Positions 9,057-18,353 of a DNA stretch of 64,000 nucleotides are shown here, piece by piece. Positions within the stretch are counted from its first letter, which is position 1, and each line of letters starts with the position of its first letter. Location of the stretch: the NCBI GenBank assembly GCA_026210745.1, contig CP110630.1, positions 496,001 through 560,000 of the forward strand. Direction: 5' to 3'. The position numbers were made by a program, and so were the translations under genes. The DNA is from Exobasidium rhododendri. Taxonomy: Eukaryota; Basidiomycota; Exobasidiomycetes; Exobasidiales; Exobasidiaceae. The notes below the pieces were generated by a model. The model ran no database searches, was not told where the DNA came from, and was given only the letters and a program-made list of their open reading frames with translations.

Positions 9057-10604
9057 ATGCTCTCCCTCTCTCTCCTTAGTATCTTGGCCGTCTTCTGCTG
9101 CCTCCATGACGTCAGCACAGCAGCTCCAGCCCCTCTCCCCATGGATGACGGAGGCTGGAAAAGTCACGTAGGCAAGATACGCACCAAGCCAAATCCAAAG
9201 GAGCGGCATGGACGAGGGCGATTCGACGGTGAAGCTCAGACTTCTCGTCTCGATCACAACTATAGTTTAGGGAGAGACCATGGAGCTCTCACATCTCGCT
9301 TGACTACACAGCCGTCGATGCACCATGGAATGCAGTCTGACAATTACGATCGAGGGCCTTTACCCTCTGAAGATCCCTCAAGCAACCGGAACTTGTCGAT
9401 TCAAGGGTCTTTCCCAGCTCCCATGAATTCACCCTACACAATAAGCGAGCAACATGAAACACCGTATGCAGGCATGGCGACCCCGTTTGGAATGCCGCAT
9501 GGAATGAGTGAAAGCTTTATCCCCTCTTCTGGCGTATCTCCTCATGGCAATTACGGCTACAATCAGCACCCAAGCATGCATGATCCACGCTACTGGCCAG
9601 AAACACCCTTTTCACAATCGTATCCTACCGATGGTGGTGGCAGCTCCTTCGCTTATCCCGCCTTTGCAAACCTCGACATATACCGTCCAGGCAGCTTCCC
9701 GCGGCATAACCATGGACCGACGCCGTACATGCCGCTCGAAGACATTAATGACGGTGACGGTGAAGAAGATCCTCCCAGCTACGACAACGATATCTCCATC
9801 GCTCAACAACAACATCGGCAAGACTTTATCCCAGAGCAGCAACGTCCTGATTTATCCTCCTACAACATCAACATTGGCTACAACTGGATGGACATAGACG
9901 AGCTCTGCTGGGGCATGGTGGACGATGACACAAGGGCGAGCATCATCACGGAGATCAGCAAGAGGACCTGCAGCAAGAAGCAAGACCTGGTCCATAAGAT
10001 GGAGAAACGATTGACGCCACTGATTGCGATCAAGCTGCTCACCGGGGAGGAATCCTATATCGACGAGGCCGTCACAGCGCTCTACGGTGCACGATACAAG
10101 GCACTCTGTGGTACTTGGAAGAAGTACCTCAACGACGAGCAGGCGGAGATCCTGGTCCAGCAGCTGCAGAGGGCGTGCAACCGTGAGCCTGTGTTCGTAA
10201 GATATCAACTGCGACACCTGAAAGTCAGCCCGGAGCAAGCCTACCATCTCTACACAACCACTGACCACGAGCGCAGAGAGTATGCCGTGTCGATACGGTT
10301 GGCCGCTCCACGACAATTGGCAAACTACAGAGACACAAACATCATTAGCGACGCAGACGCCTACTTTCGACCGTGGAATGTAGGCACGACACATGAACAG
10401 AGAGAAGCCATCACCGCGACGGTACGGAAAGTGTGCGAGTGCCAATCGACGTGGGCAAGGGTTCTGCTTACGAATTCAAATATCCGCATCGAGGACCGCT
10501 TTGGACTGGAGATACTGCGCAGATACGCAGAAGAGGGTGCCGAAAAGACAAAGGAGTACATCTACGCAATGACAAAGATGAAGCCAAAGTGCCGCGGAGA
10601 GTGA
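9057..10604 (+). CDS. P06: secreted family protein, class A
   Basis: 515 residues. Signal peptide 1-22 (ending VSTA), XP tract AP-AP-LP, then MDDGGW. GKIRTK, EAQTSRL and GALTSRL follow. The disordered middle contains TPFGMP, a copy of the FGxP motif. Module 1 is about 272-340 (NIGYNWMDIDELCWGM, RTCSKK), module 2 about 351-415 (TWKKYLNDEQAEILV), module 3 about 437-510 (RPWNVGTTHEQREAI, KVCECQ, FGLEILRR). The Cys pattern CW..TC..CEC is shared with neighbouring class A members, so disulfide pairing is possible. Confidence 0.88.
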   Translation: MLSLSLLSILAVFCCLHDVSTAAPAPLPMDDGGWKSHVGKIRTKPNPKERHGRGRFDGEAQTSRLDHNYSLGRDHGALTSRLTTQPSMHHGMQSDNYDRGPLPSEDPSSNRNLSIQGSFPAPMNSPYTISEQHETPYAGMATPFGMPHGMSESFIPSSGVSPHGNYGYNQHPSMHDPRYWPETPFSQSYPTDGGGSSFAYPAFANLDIYRPGSFPRHNHGPTPYMPLEDINDGDGEEDPPSYDNDISIAQQQHRQDFIPEQQRPDLSSYNINIGYNWMDIDELCWGMVDDDTRASIITEISKRTCSKKQDLVHKMEKRLTPLIAIKLLTGEESYIDEAVTALYGARYKALCGTWKKYLNDEQAEILVQQLQRACNREPVFVRYQLRHLKVSPEQAYHLYTTTDHERREYAVSIRLAAPRQLANYRDTNIISDADAYFRPWNVGTTHEQREAITATVRKVCECQSTWARVLLTNSNIRIEDRFGLEILRRYAEEGAEKTKEYIYAMTKMKPKCRGE

Positions 10605-11146
10605 GGACGGAGATAGCAAGGAAGTGATCCATCCATGATAGAGAGCAGAGAGAATATGTGTATTAGAAAGCCTACATAGCTGGATCACAGGCATCGGCAC
10701 CCCCCTTCCGTATTGTTTTGTACCTCCATTGATCAGTATATAGTCACCGTAGCTACTTCACATCCTCTACTGGTCCTGATATGTATAGACGTACCTACCG
10801 TTGAAGTATCTGTAAGATGAAGGGGGCTTACTTTAACCATATCGAGGACGCTTATAAACAGGTGACAGCTCTTCTGTTCTGCTACCGATGCGGGCCGACG
10901 GACGGCCTGAGCGCGCTTATCAAATGTCATTTCTTAAATAAGAGCGCATAAGACAGAGGCATGGCCGGGACCTACCGTGCTGCAACATCCAGCAAAAGAC
11001 AAGCATTTCCCTTGCTCAGATACAGATGCACTGAAGTGAGAACGTGCAAGTCAGGAAATGTCATATTCGAGGGAAATTCAATTGCCGTAGATCCTATCTC
11101 TTGTCCTCCTTTCTCTTTTTCTTCCCTCACGACGACATACCATATT
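10605..11146 (+). promoter_or_regulatory. P06-P07 intergenic region
   Basis: This 542-bp gap has TATAAA at 10853-10858, about 290 bp before the chosen P07 ATG, so the P07 leader may be long or the box may be chance. The P07 frame is open back to 10961, but that stretch does not resemble the family. Confidence 0.4.
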
Positions 11147-12607
11147 ATGATAATTATGTTCAGGCTTGCGACTCTGGCCCTCTTCGGTCTCCATGGCCTC
11201 GTCTCAGCACTTCCAGCGCCCATGGACGGTGGCGAGAGGCGATATAATGACCCATCTGACACGCCAAGCCTGGGAAAGGTCCGAACCAGAGCTCGCTCTA
11301 GAAATCGAGCGGACCGCAACGTTCCTCAAACATCCCGTCTGGGTCCTGTTGATCACCTCAATCCTGCCTGGCATGCCGGATCCCAATCGGCTCGCAATAT
11401 GCTTCCAGCTAGCGGACCATATAATCATCACCCTGCACATCCGATGCAGGAGTTCCATTCGCAGTCTCGACTTCAAGGTAGTGCTGACCAAGCAAGCTCA
11501 TCGTTTGCAGTGTCACAGCATCATGCCGGGCAAGAGCACCCCGTCCCCTTGCCTCAGGATGCCTATTCTGACTTAAATTACAACATACCATTTGGAGACC
11601 CGACCTATTCGCAAGACTTCAGTGCAAGAAGGCACACTCTACCGACGACCAGTCTTGACGTACCAGATATGTACAGCAACCCTCAGCAGTATTCTGACAT
11701 CTCTCTCATGGGGGAGTTCCAACAGTCTTTACCAGACGCTGGCCGATGGCAAGATCATCTATCCTACAGCTATCCGCATCTCAATCAGCTTACAGCCACC
11801 TACAGTACTCCGCAGTGGCACCCAGAGTCGAGTACCGCATCTCTGTACGCCGGCATGGGTGGCAGCTCATCTTCCACCCTTCCTTCTCAGACCCCGATGT
11901 ACCCAGTCGCCGATGACACTTATGGGTTCCCACCTCAGATCCCACAAGCGACCCATAATCAGGACACTCCCATCGTCGACCTAGCAGATGATCCTCCTAT
12001 GACACCTCACAGGAAAGCTGAGAGGGAAGCAATGCTCGCTTTTGGGATTGACCTTGGTTATGCTTGGCAAGACACGAGGGAACTCTGCTGGAAGAAGCTG
12101 AACGACGGTCTTCAAGATGCGATTGTTGCTATCGTCAGCAAAGAGACGTGCAAGCGCAAAAGAAACATTATAAGTACCATGCAAACCAAACTGAACCCGC
12201 TCTTGGCGATACTGCTGCTATCGAGAGACAAGAATATCATCCGCCGCGCCTTAAGTATCCTCTACGATCCGCGACATCAAAAAGAGATTGAGTGGAAGAA
12301 GCAGCTGAACGACGACGAGGCAGAGTATCTTGTGTATCTGCTGCAAGAGGTTTCTTCCCGCACCGTGGAGGATGTTCGCTCATTCCTGCACACCGAAAAC
12401 ATATCCGCGGATCACGCTCGTGTGCTGCTGCATGCCACGGACGAGGAGCGGAGATCGTTCGCCGTGGATTCGCACTTAATTCGGCCGTCCTTTGCGGCAC
12501 GAAAAGACGTCGAAATTAGACCGGGCAACCCGAGTTTTGCGCCGTGGATGGCAGGGCTAACGGAAAGCCAGGTGAAGGAGGTCTACAGTACCATGCGCTA
12601 CCACTAG
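11147..12607 (+). CDS. P07, 5' part: class A gene cut by a DNA transposon
   Basis: The chosen start gives a 21-residue signal peptide (MIIMFRLATL.., ending LVSA), then XP tract LP-AP and MDGG. LGKVRTR, VPQTSRL, GSQSARN and IPFGDP..SQDFS (FGxP motif) follow. Module 1 is about 303-370 (DLGYAWQDTRELCWKKL), module 2 about 382-445, and module 3 begins at 464 (APWMAGLTESQ). After Ser481 the frame enters an inserted element and stops after five foreign residues, giving 486 residues. The missing end lies at 14016-14198. The truncated protein would be secreted but lacks most of module 3. Confidence 0.85.
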   Translation: MIIMFRLATLALFGLHGLVSALPAPMDGGERRYNDPSDTPSLGKVRTRARSRNRADRNVPQTSRLGPVDHLNPAWHAGSQSARNMLPASGPYNHHPAHPMQEFHSQSRLQGSADQASSSFAVSQHHAGQEHPVPLPQDAYSDLNYNIPFGDPTYSQDFSARRHTLPTTSLDVPDMYSNPQQYSDISLMGEFQQSLPDAGRWQDHLSYSYPHLNQLTATYSTPQWHPESSTASLYAGMGGSSSSTLPSQTPMYPVADDTYGFPPQIPQATHNQDTPIVDLADDPPMTPHRKAEREAMLAFGIDLGYAWQDTRELCWKKLNDGLQDAIVAIVSKETCKRKRNIISTMQTKLNPLLAILLLSRDKNIIRRALSILYDPRHQKEIEWKKQLNDDEAEYLVYLLQEVSSRTVEDVRSFLHTENISADHARVLLHATDEERRSFAVDSHLIRPSFAARKDVEIRPGNPSFAPWMAGLTESQVKEVYSTMRYH

Positions 12608-12619
12608 TAAATACACGTG
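12591..12619 (+). repeat. left terminal inverted repeat
   Basis: 29 bp, exact reverse complement of 13986-14014. Confidence 0.95.
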
Positions 12620-13985
12620 ATTTCGGGAACGTGAAAACACCCGATTGACGCTCTCCAGGCCCCTATTTGCGCCCTCTGACGCCGCAGGCATGACCATGCA
12701 CTCCTATCGGATTACCCCCCCTATGTAACTTAGACGCTCTGATGAAATTTGATGAAGTTTTCCTATAAGAGAAGATGGTGTGTTGGTTTTGTGCGCGTCC
12801 AAAAAGCTATCACTGAGAAATACGCACTACGCCATCATTTTTTAGAAATTTTGCACCATGGTGTCAGCGGTATCTAGCTTTGTAGCATATTCTCATTAAT
12901 AATGTACAATTTTAAAAAGACAAGACAATACAGAAGATAGTAATGAACAACTTTTACTAGGTACAAAATAGCTTTTGGGGTGTGTCAAGCCCAGAATCAT
13001 GCTGATCGGGCTCACCATTGAAAATGGCCTTGAAAAGCTACAAAGGCCATTTACTCGTCAGCATGATTAAAACTTGGCTGTTTTTTAGCTTTAAATCGTT
13101 CTTCCTACTAGTTTCGGACATATCTGTAAAGTATGGATTCAGCACAACGTCTATCAGATAAGATAGCAAAATTGGGTCATATTAGGACTGTGAAACTGCC
13201 ATAATGACCCAAATTTGACCATTTTACCATCTACGAAGCTCATTTGTGTGATCTGCAGGCTCTTTTAGGGCAAATAGTATTAGTAGCATACATTGTTCTG
13301 ATATACAGCTAAAACATCTACTAAGTCCCAAAATACAGCATTTTGACAAAAGAAGGAGATAATTGAAGTCGAGTCTGTTTTTGGGGGTCAATTAAAGTGA
13401 GGTTGAGAAACTTGTACCGACACGCCCTTATTGAGAACAAATGGTCATTCTAAATGAATGGAGTGCTAGATACGATACTTAGGATGCTATAGACAAGTTT
13501 TTGAAGCTTAAAACCATTGCGCTGAGGCAACAGAGCTAGAATCGCGTAAACTTTGTACCGTGACCATGACTTTTTTGTAGTATTGACCCTTCTGGCGTAG
13601 TGGCTCGATACCTCTATACCTCCTCTCTTTCATATGTGATGTCTCATTTTTTTTTACACTTCATATATATAATACTATACTTTTCTACATTGTATCAAAG
13701 TCTCGAGCTCATTGAGCGACGTTATGGTAGTACCGTTGTTGCCATCGATACACCGTGTATGGTGTTCGCGTTCCCGGGACTTTTTGACTGGTTTTTAAGG
13801 GCCTAATAAAATTTCACACTTAGAGCAGCTCACTCAAAACGGCATGTTTCACACTTTTTGTTTCAGACAAGGTTGCTCAAAATTTTCATACAATTCTAAT
13901 TCATTAGGAGCTATTCTACATTGGACATGCGGTCATGGTGATACAGCATGTCGTACACGGCGTATTCACTAGTGGTCGAAAAACG

Positions 13986-14014
13986 CACGTGTATTTACTA
14001 GTGGTAGCGCATGG
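13986..14014 (-). repeat. right terminal inverted repeat
   Basis: 29 bp, exact reverse complement of 12591-12619. Confidence 0.95.
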
Positions 14015-14015
14015 T

Positions 14016-14198
14016 ATTGTAAAGAATGTCTGTAAGTGCGAAAGGCAGTGGGCTCACTCCCTCTTGAACAGGGACAAGATCAAGGTGGACGACCGTCTAG
14101 GCGAGAGGATCCTCAGAATTATTCGGGAAAAGGACGGGGAGAGAAAGGCAAGGAAACTGATATACGAGACGAGTGGGGTGTCGCCACACTACAGGTAG
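14016..14198 (+). pseudogene. P07, displaced 3' part (end of module 3)
   Basis: 60 codons and a stop encode the end of a class A module 3: VKNVCKCERQWAHSLL, then VDDRLGERIL and ETSGVSPHYR. This matches P08 VKKVCKCEREWAHFLL closely. It is in frame with the codon broken at 12589-12590 once one TA is removed; the rebuilt gene would be 541 codons plus stop. It has no start of its own. Confidence 0.88.
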
Positions 14199-14368
14199 TC
14201 AGGATAGCGATGGTAGAGCCGGGCCCGCCCTGTATTTATGTAGGGTTCATGACTTGATTAAATTCACGTGGGACGCCGATCTTGTACCGAGCGGCACCGA
14301 GCATGATCTGTACTTCATGACGTGGCCTTTTGCTCCCAATAAGATGATACACTACCATCACCATCACC

Positions 14369-14760
14369 ATGCCGAGAGGCCTTGAAGTACCAGAGGAGAA
14401 AAGAACTATAGCGGTGGGAATGTGGAAGAGCGGGGTTAAGCAGGTGACTATAGCCAAAGAGCTTGGCCTTCAGCGTTCCACACTATGTTGCATCATTAAG
14501 CGCTTCAAGGCTAGGAATGCAGAATGGTCTCATGAGCAGACACTTCTGCCAGCTCCAGCTTGTGAAGACAACGCAAATCCATACAGCTGCAGAGTACCAG
14601 CGGAAATGAGAAACAATTTTGGCATGGACCCTTACCATCATCCTCCCCAAGCCCCGACGTGGATCATATCGAAGAAGTCTGGTTAACTATAAAACAGCGC
14701 AAAGCAGAAGAGTCAGAGATCAACGTTGACAAATCTTGGAACGTACAGCTGTAGACGGCT
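14369..14760 (+). pseudogene. Tc1/mariner-like transposase remnant
   Basis: An ORF opens with MPRGLEVPEEKRTIAVGMWK and continues with a helix-turn-helix like that of Tc1 transposases (IAKELGLQRSTLCCIIKRF). About 55 codons later, in another frame at about 14650-14750, SPDVDHIEEVWLTIKQR matches the SPDLNPIExxWxxlK end of the same family. The catalytic core between them is largely missing and a frameshift separates them, so this is a dead internally deleted copy. I found no terminal repeats. It lies 170 bp after P07 and is separate from the 1.4-kb element. Confidence 0.7.
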
Positions 14761-15190
14761 ACTGGAACAGTTTTATTCGTAGTCTTTACCTCATCTATCA
14801 CTTTATGGACATCGACTTCTCCATTTGCGATTCTATTGGTAGCTGTTGGAGAAGATTTCACTGCTTCGATTCCTTTGTGCTTGCGCAAGACCCTTCACCC
14901 AAGAACCTCTAGCACAAAATTGAATACATGCTCTTATCTTGATAATAGCTCGTACGTGACTCGCCAGTCTTGGCCCCAGAGATGATCTTGATCTTTAAGA
15001 AGATTCTGTATATCGACGTCTCTCCTGAGCAGGATGCTGAGCTCTTGGTTGCTCTCATCATGCGCATAATTTCTTTCAAGGTCCAAGGCTGTGTCAGAAA
15101 AGCACCTGTGTCACATCGCTAAGACTCTGACCTCACGCAGATAGAGTAGCGACATCTCATCGCTTTACCCACTACTCCCAGCTGCCTAAG
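14761..15190 (+). promoter_or_regulatory. P08 upstream region
   Basis: 430 bp between the transposase remnant and P08. It has no family-like ORF or clear TATA; a pyrimidine-rich stretch (about 15150-15185) lies just before the ATG. Confidence 0.35.
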
Positions 15191-16738
15191 ATGCGTACAT
15201 CCATTCTGTCGCTCTTTGTGGCCCTTCTCTTCTGCTTTTCTTACATCGATTTTATCAAAGCTACGCCTGTGCCTATGGATGGTAGCTGGAACGAGCTCGG
15301 GTCGATATTGAGTAATGTCCGTACAAAAGCTTCTCAAAGGGGAAACTCAAGACGATCCGATCATCCCTCTGTGGCCCAAACATCTCGTCTCGGCTCTTCG
15401 TCTAATTCGGTTGCGCAGTTTGGATCTTACTCAGCCCGTCTTAATCGACCGTTCTATGAGTGAGTACAGACTTCTTTGAGCAGATTTCGCATTGAATCAC
15501 CCTCCTCGTCTTGTGTCTGCTCTAGGTCAACCCACCAAGAGAATGAAGCCCCATCCGGCGGCAATCCACAGCATCTTGGCCACGAGGAGGTCTCTTTCGG
15601 AGATCCAATGTACTCGCAGGACTTTAGTCAGCCGCAATACATGCCATTCTACGACTCCTCCCTTCCGCAACAGACATACAATGATGAACAATACAATTGG
15701 CAAGGACAATGGGAACACAACAGCGCACATCACTCACAGCAGTGGCACGATTCAGCGGGAAGCTCGAGCTTTGCCTCTCCCTTTCCAACGCACGACCACG
15801 ACGGCTCTTCTTCGCACATACCGCAGCCTCACCAAATCCACTTTATACGTGAAGAACCTCCCTCCGAAATAATGCAAAGGTATCCGTATCCATATCAACA
15901 CGAGGCAGACGTAGCAAACGTGGTAGCTTCTACCGATACTCCAGACACAGAACTACACCTCACCGTGAACACCGACACACCCTCTCCCCCTGCTGATCTT
16001 GGCTACGAATGGCACGACATCCACGAGAAATGCTGGTCGTACATGAGCGACGATGCGAAGGAGAAAGTCATACAGGTGATCAGCATCGCAACATGCCGAG
16101 GACGGAACGTGATCATCAACAAGATGAATAGAGACCTCACGCCGTACTGGGCGCTCAAGCTGCTGTCTGGGCGCGCTAGTGAGGTCCACGAAGCCTTGAC
16201 CGCTCTCTACACGGCAAAGTATCACTATCATCAGGAGTGGAAGGAGCTATTGTGTGGTGATGAGGCAGAACTGCTGGTCAGACTCCTACAGTCGGCATCG
16301 GGAAGGAGACCAGAGGACATTCGATCTTTTCTCAAGGCGAAAGGGGTCGCGGCAGAAGACGCTCGACATTTATTAGACACTACAGGAGACGAAAGAAGGA
16401 GCTGGGCATTTTCCGTCGAGTTGGCGCACCAGAACATGCCAAGGATCGATAACAAGACATTCCTGGTAATTGAACGGGATGATCCGATCTATCGTCCGTG
16501 GATGGAAGGCACAACAAAGGCACAGCGAGCGTTAGTCACCAAGATCGTCAAGAAAGTGTGCAAATGTGAGAGAGAATGGGCGCACTTTTTGCTCGAAAAC
16601 GTCAACGTAAGTAGTGAAGATACGTTGGGCTTGAACATCATTGATGCTCATACAGCAAGCGGAGCAGAAGGGGTACTGCGATTGTTGTATGACAAGACAC
16701 ACATCAACCCGCGAGTGCAGAGTCATGGTAGACCGTGA
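15191..16738 (+). CDS. P08: secreted family protein, class A, one intron
   Basis: Spliced from exons 15191-15459 and 15526-16738; 493 residues. The intron 15460-15525 (66 bp) has GTGAGT and CTAG ends and phase 2; joining gives a Glu codon and an open frame. Signal peptide 1-24, XP tract TP-VP, then MDGSW. LSNVRTK, VAQTSRL and GSYSARL are in exon 1; VSFGDPMYSQDFS in exon 2 is the FGxP motif and nearly identical to P07. Modules are about 246-315 (DLGYEWHDIHEKCWSYM), 326-390 (EWKELLCGDEAELLV) and 412-490 (RPWMEGTTKAQRA, KVCKCEREWAHFLL). Confidence 0.86.
15460..15525 (+). other. intron of P08 (66 bp)
   Basis: GTGAGT donor, TCTAG acceptor, phase 2. The exon 1 frame hits a stop immediately inside the donor (TGA), so splicing is needed for the modules to be made. 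Confidence 0.87.
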
Positions 16739-17393
16739 GAAGCGTCAGCGGGGTATAATACTGATGTGATCATAGGGCTGCTCTCCTTTCTTCTCTCTCT
16801 CTGTTGACAATATGGGTGATATGATCTGTTCCATGTAATACGCAGTTCATTTCATCGTGTTGCACCTAATGCAGAGCCAATTTCAGAGACAAAAATAGTG
16901 TTAGTCCGATGTGACTTTAGAAGTGAAGAGGAGTGTATTGAGCAGGAGGGAAGCAGGACGAACACGGGCGTAAGCTTGAGTCGCTGCTTCACATCTTTTC
17001 TCGCTACCTGACATTGTCTCTTTGCAAGACACGAAACGAGACAATGGCCAGAGCTATCCGCAGGGTGCATTAAAGCGAAGTGATTGGAGCGTCAAGTCAG
17101 GTGTTGCGCCATACTCTTATCTCTCTTCGAGTGTGCTCATCGATGCTATCACACTCTTGCCTGAACATCACGACAGAGATCACAGCGAGCAGATACTGCA
17201 TCAAAGGGATTTGCTCTCTGGGAAGGGGGTGCAATACTCTTGTCGGTGCCATGCGTTGGACGGCATCTTTAGTCGTAGTCCTTCCCACCCACCACCGACG
17301 ACGAAAGATCAGGCGCTTCCACTCTAGTGTTCCTTTCTTCTGGAGAGCTCACATCAGTATCTTCTGCGTTCACGGCTCAAGAAAGGCATCGCA
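16739..17393 (+). promoter_or_regulatory. P08-P09 intergenic region
   Basis: 655 bp without a gene. Short ORFs inside lack signal peptides and family motifs. I see no clear TATA close to the P09 ATG; a CT-rich run (about 16785-16803) follows P08. Confidence 0.4.
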
Positions 17394-18101
17394 ATGGCTC
17401 ACATTATGTTCTGGCTCACCTGTCTTACCCTCATGACGCTGATCGTAGCTACCCCTGTTCCCGTGCCTGCTCCTATGGATCATGATGACCCACATCCTCA
17501 CAACTATCCCAACTTTCCAAAGCTTGGCAACGTGAATACCCGAGGCAGCCGCGGTCGAACAAATCCCCTTGAGCCTCAGAGTGCTCGCTATGGCCATCAT
17601 CCCAATGTCGCGGCCCAGACTGGTGCTCAGTCTGTCCGTGCTGGTGGCTCAAGGGTAGATACACGACGTTCTCATCGTCATCAAGGGCGCACGGGAGAGA
17701 GCAGCTCATCGGCAGCCGCACAACAACAGACCAACTTCGGCAATCCCTACGGTCAGTATCAAGGAAGCAGCTCCCCTAGCTTCTATCCCGATGCAGGTGA
17801 CAGTCAGTACGATCTATCGAGCTTGACTCCCGATCAAAGCAGCGACGCCTTCGGTACACCCATGCCATTTCATCTGCACAATCCTTTGCTGCAAGATGCG
17901 TGGAGTGGGCAGCAGGCATATAACCCCTACGTCGACCTTGGCATGAGCAGCACGTTTCCTTACCCCCATCTACTCGACCAAAATCAAGCAGCTGATCCAC
18001 CCTACTCGTCGGATTACAACCAACAGCACTGGCAGACGGCCGTTTCGAGCTTTGACTCCGGTCAGACCTACGTTGGTGCGTCCTCCTCCTTCAACTGTTG
18101 A
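17394..18101 (+). CDS. P09, 5' part: family gene cut by a copia element
   Basis: As it stands it encodes 235 residues: signal peptide 1-19, XP tract TP-VP-VP-AP, MDHDD, LGNVNTRGS, PQSARY and AQSVRA (variant TSR pair), and a Ser/Gln-rich stretch with DAFGTPMP (FGxP motif). Codon 234 (AAC, 18093-18095) is the last native one; Cys and the TGA stop come from the LTR. The helical modules are at 22794-23630. The product would be a secreted, fully disordered fragment. Confidence 0.85.
   Translation: MAHIMFWLTCLTLMTLIVATPVPVPAPMDHDDPHPHNYPNFPKLGNVNTRGSRGRTNPLEPQSARYGHHPNVAAQTGAQSVRAGGSRVDTRRSHRHQGRTGESSSSAAAQQQTNFGNPYGQYQGSSSPSFYPDAGDSQYDLSSLTPDQSSDAFGTPMPFHLHNPLLQDAWSGQQAYNPYVDLGMSSTFPYPHLLDQNQAADPPYSSDYNQQHWQTAVSSFDSGQTYVGASSSFNC
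18091..18095 (+). repeat. target-site duplication, left copy (TCAAC)
   Basis: The same five bases occur at 22789-22793, directly outside the other LTR. Confidence 0.93.
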
Positions 18102-18353
18102 GAAGAGAATGAGATCGATTGAGGGAATTAGACACAACGGGGATACATGCTGTTTAAATAGACACTAGACCAGCGAGATAGGGGAAGTGAGATGAGTTTG
18201 AGACAAATGAAGGAAGGGGATCTGACCATTATTGATGTCTCTAGAAGGGGTCAAAGATGCGTGCGATTAATCGCACAGCTCCAGGCGTACGATTATTCGT
18301 ACGCGATCTGGCGTACGATTATTCGTACGCGATCTGAGCTGCTGATTTCAACA
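18096..18353 (-). repeat. 3' LTR of copia element (258 bp)
   Basis: Starts TGTTGAGAAG and ends TTTCAACA on the plus strand. It contains a perfect 16-bp palindrome (GTGCGATTAATCGCAC) and two tandem copies of a 26-bp unit built on GCGTACGA..TCGTACGC; the other LTR has one. The gag-pol stop codon (18348-18350) lies inside this LTR. Confidence 0.95.

Larger units (their letters stand above)
12591..14014. mobile_element. 1,424-bp non-autonomous TIR element, TA target
   Basis: Perfect 29-bp terminal inverted repeats (12591-12619 and 13986-14014, outer end CCATGCGCTACC) are flanked by TA at 12589-12590 and 14015-14016. The element sits inside module 3 of P07, and dropping it with one TA joins the two halves of the gene in frame. 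No transposase-sized ORF is present and the interior is visibly AT-rich. A TA duplication fits Tc1/mariner-type or related MITE-like elements. A further CACTAGTGG lies just inside the right repeat, and CCACTAGT lies within the left one. Confidence 0.9.

Noticed and set aside
10961-11146. N-terminal extension of P07 from an upstream ATG
   Set aside because: It would place about 62 residues without family likeness before a good signal peptide.
12620-13985. Hidden transposase inside the 1.4-kb element
   Set aside because: The longest ORF (13600-13806) is 68 residues with no transposase motif; the interior looks non-coding.
14353-14372. CATCACCATCACCATG run resembling a His-tag or vector junction
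   Set aside because: It lies in natural sequence beside a decayed transposase, with no other vector signature; a chance CAT/CAC repeat.
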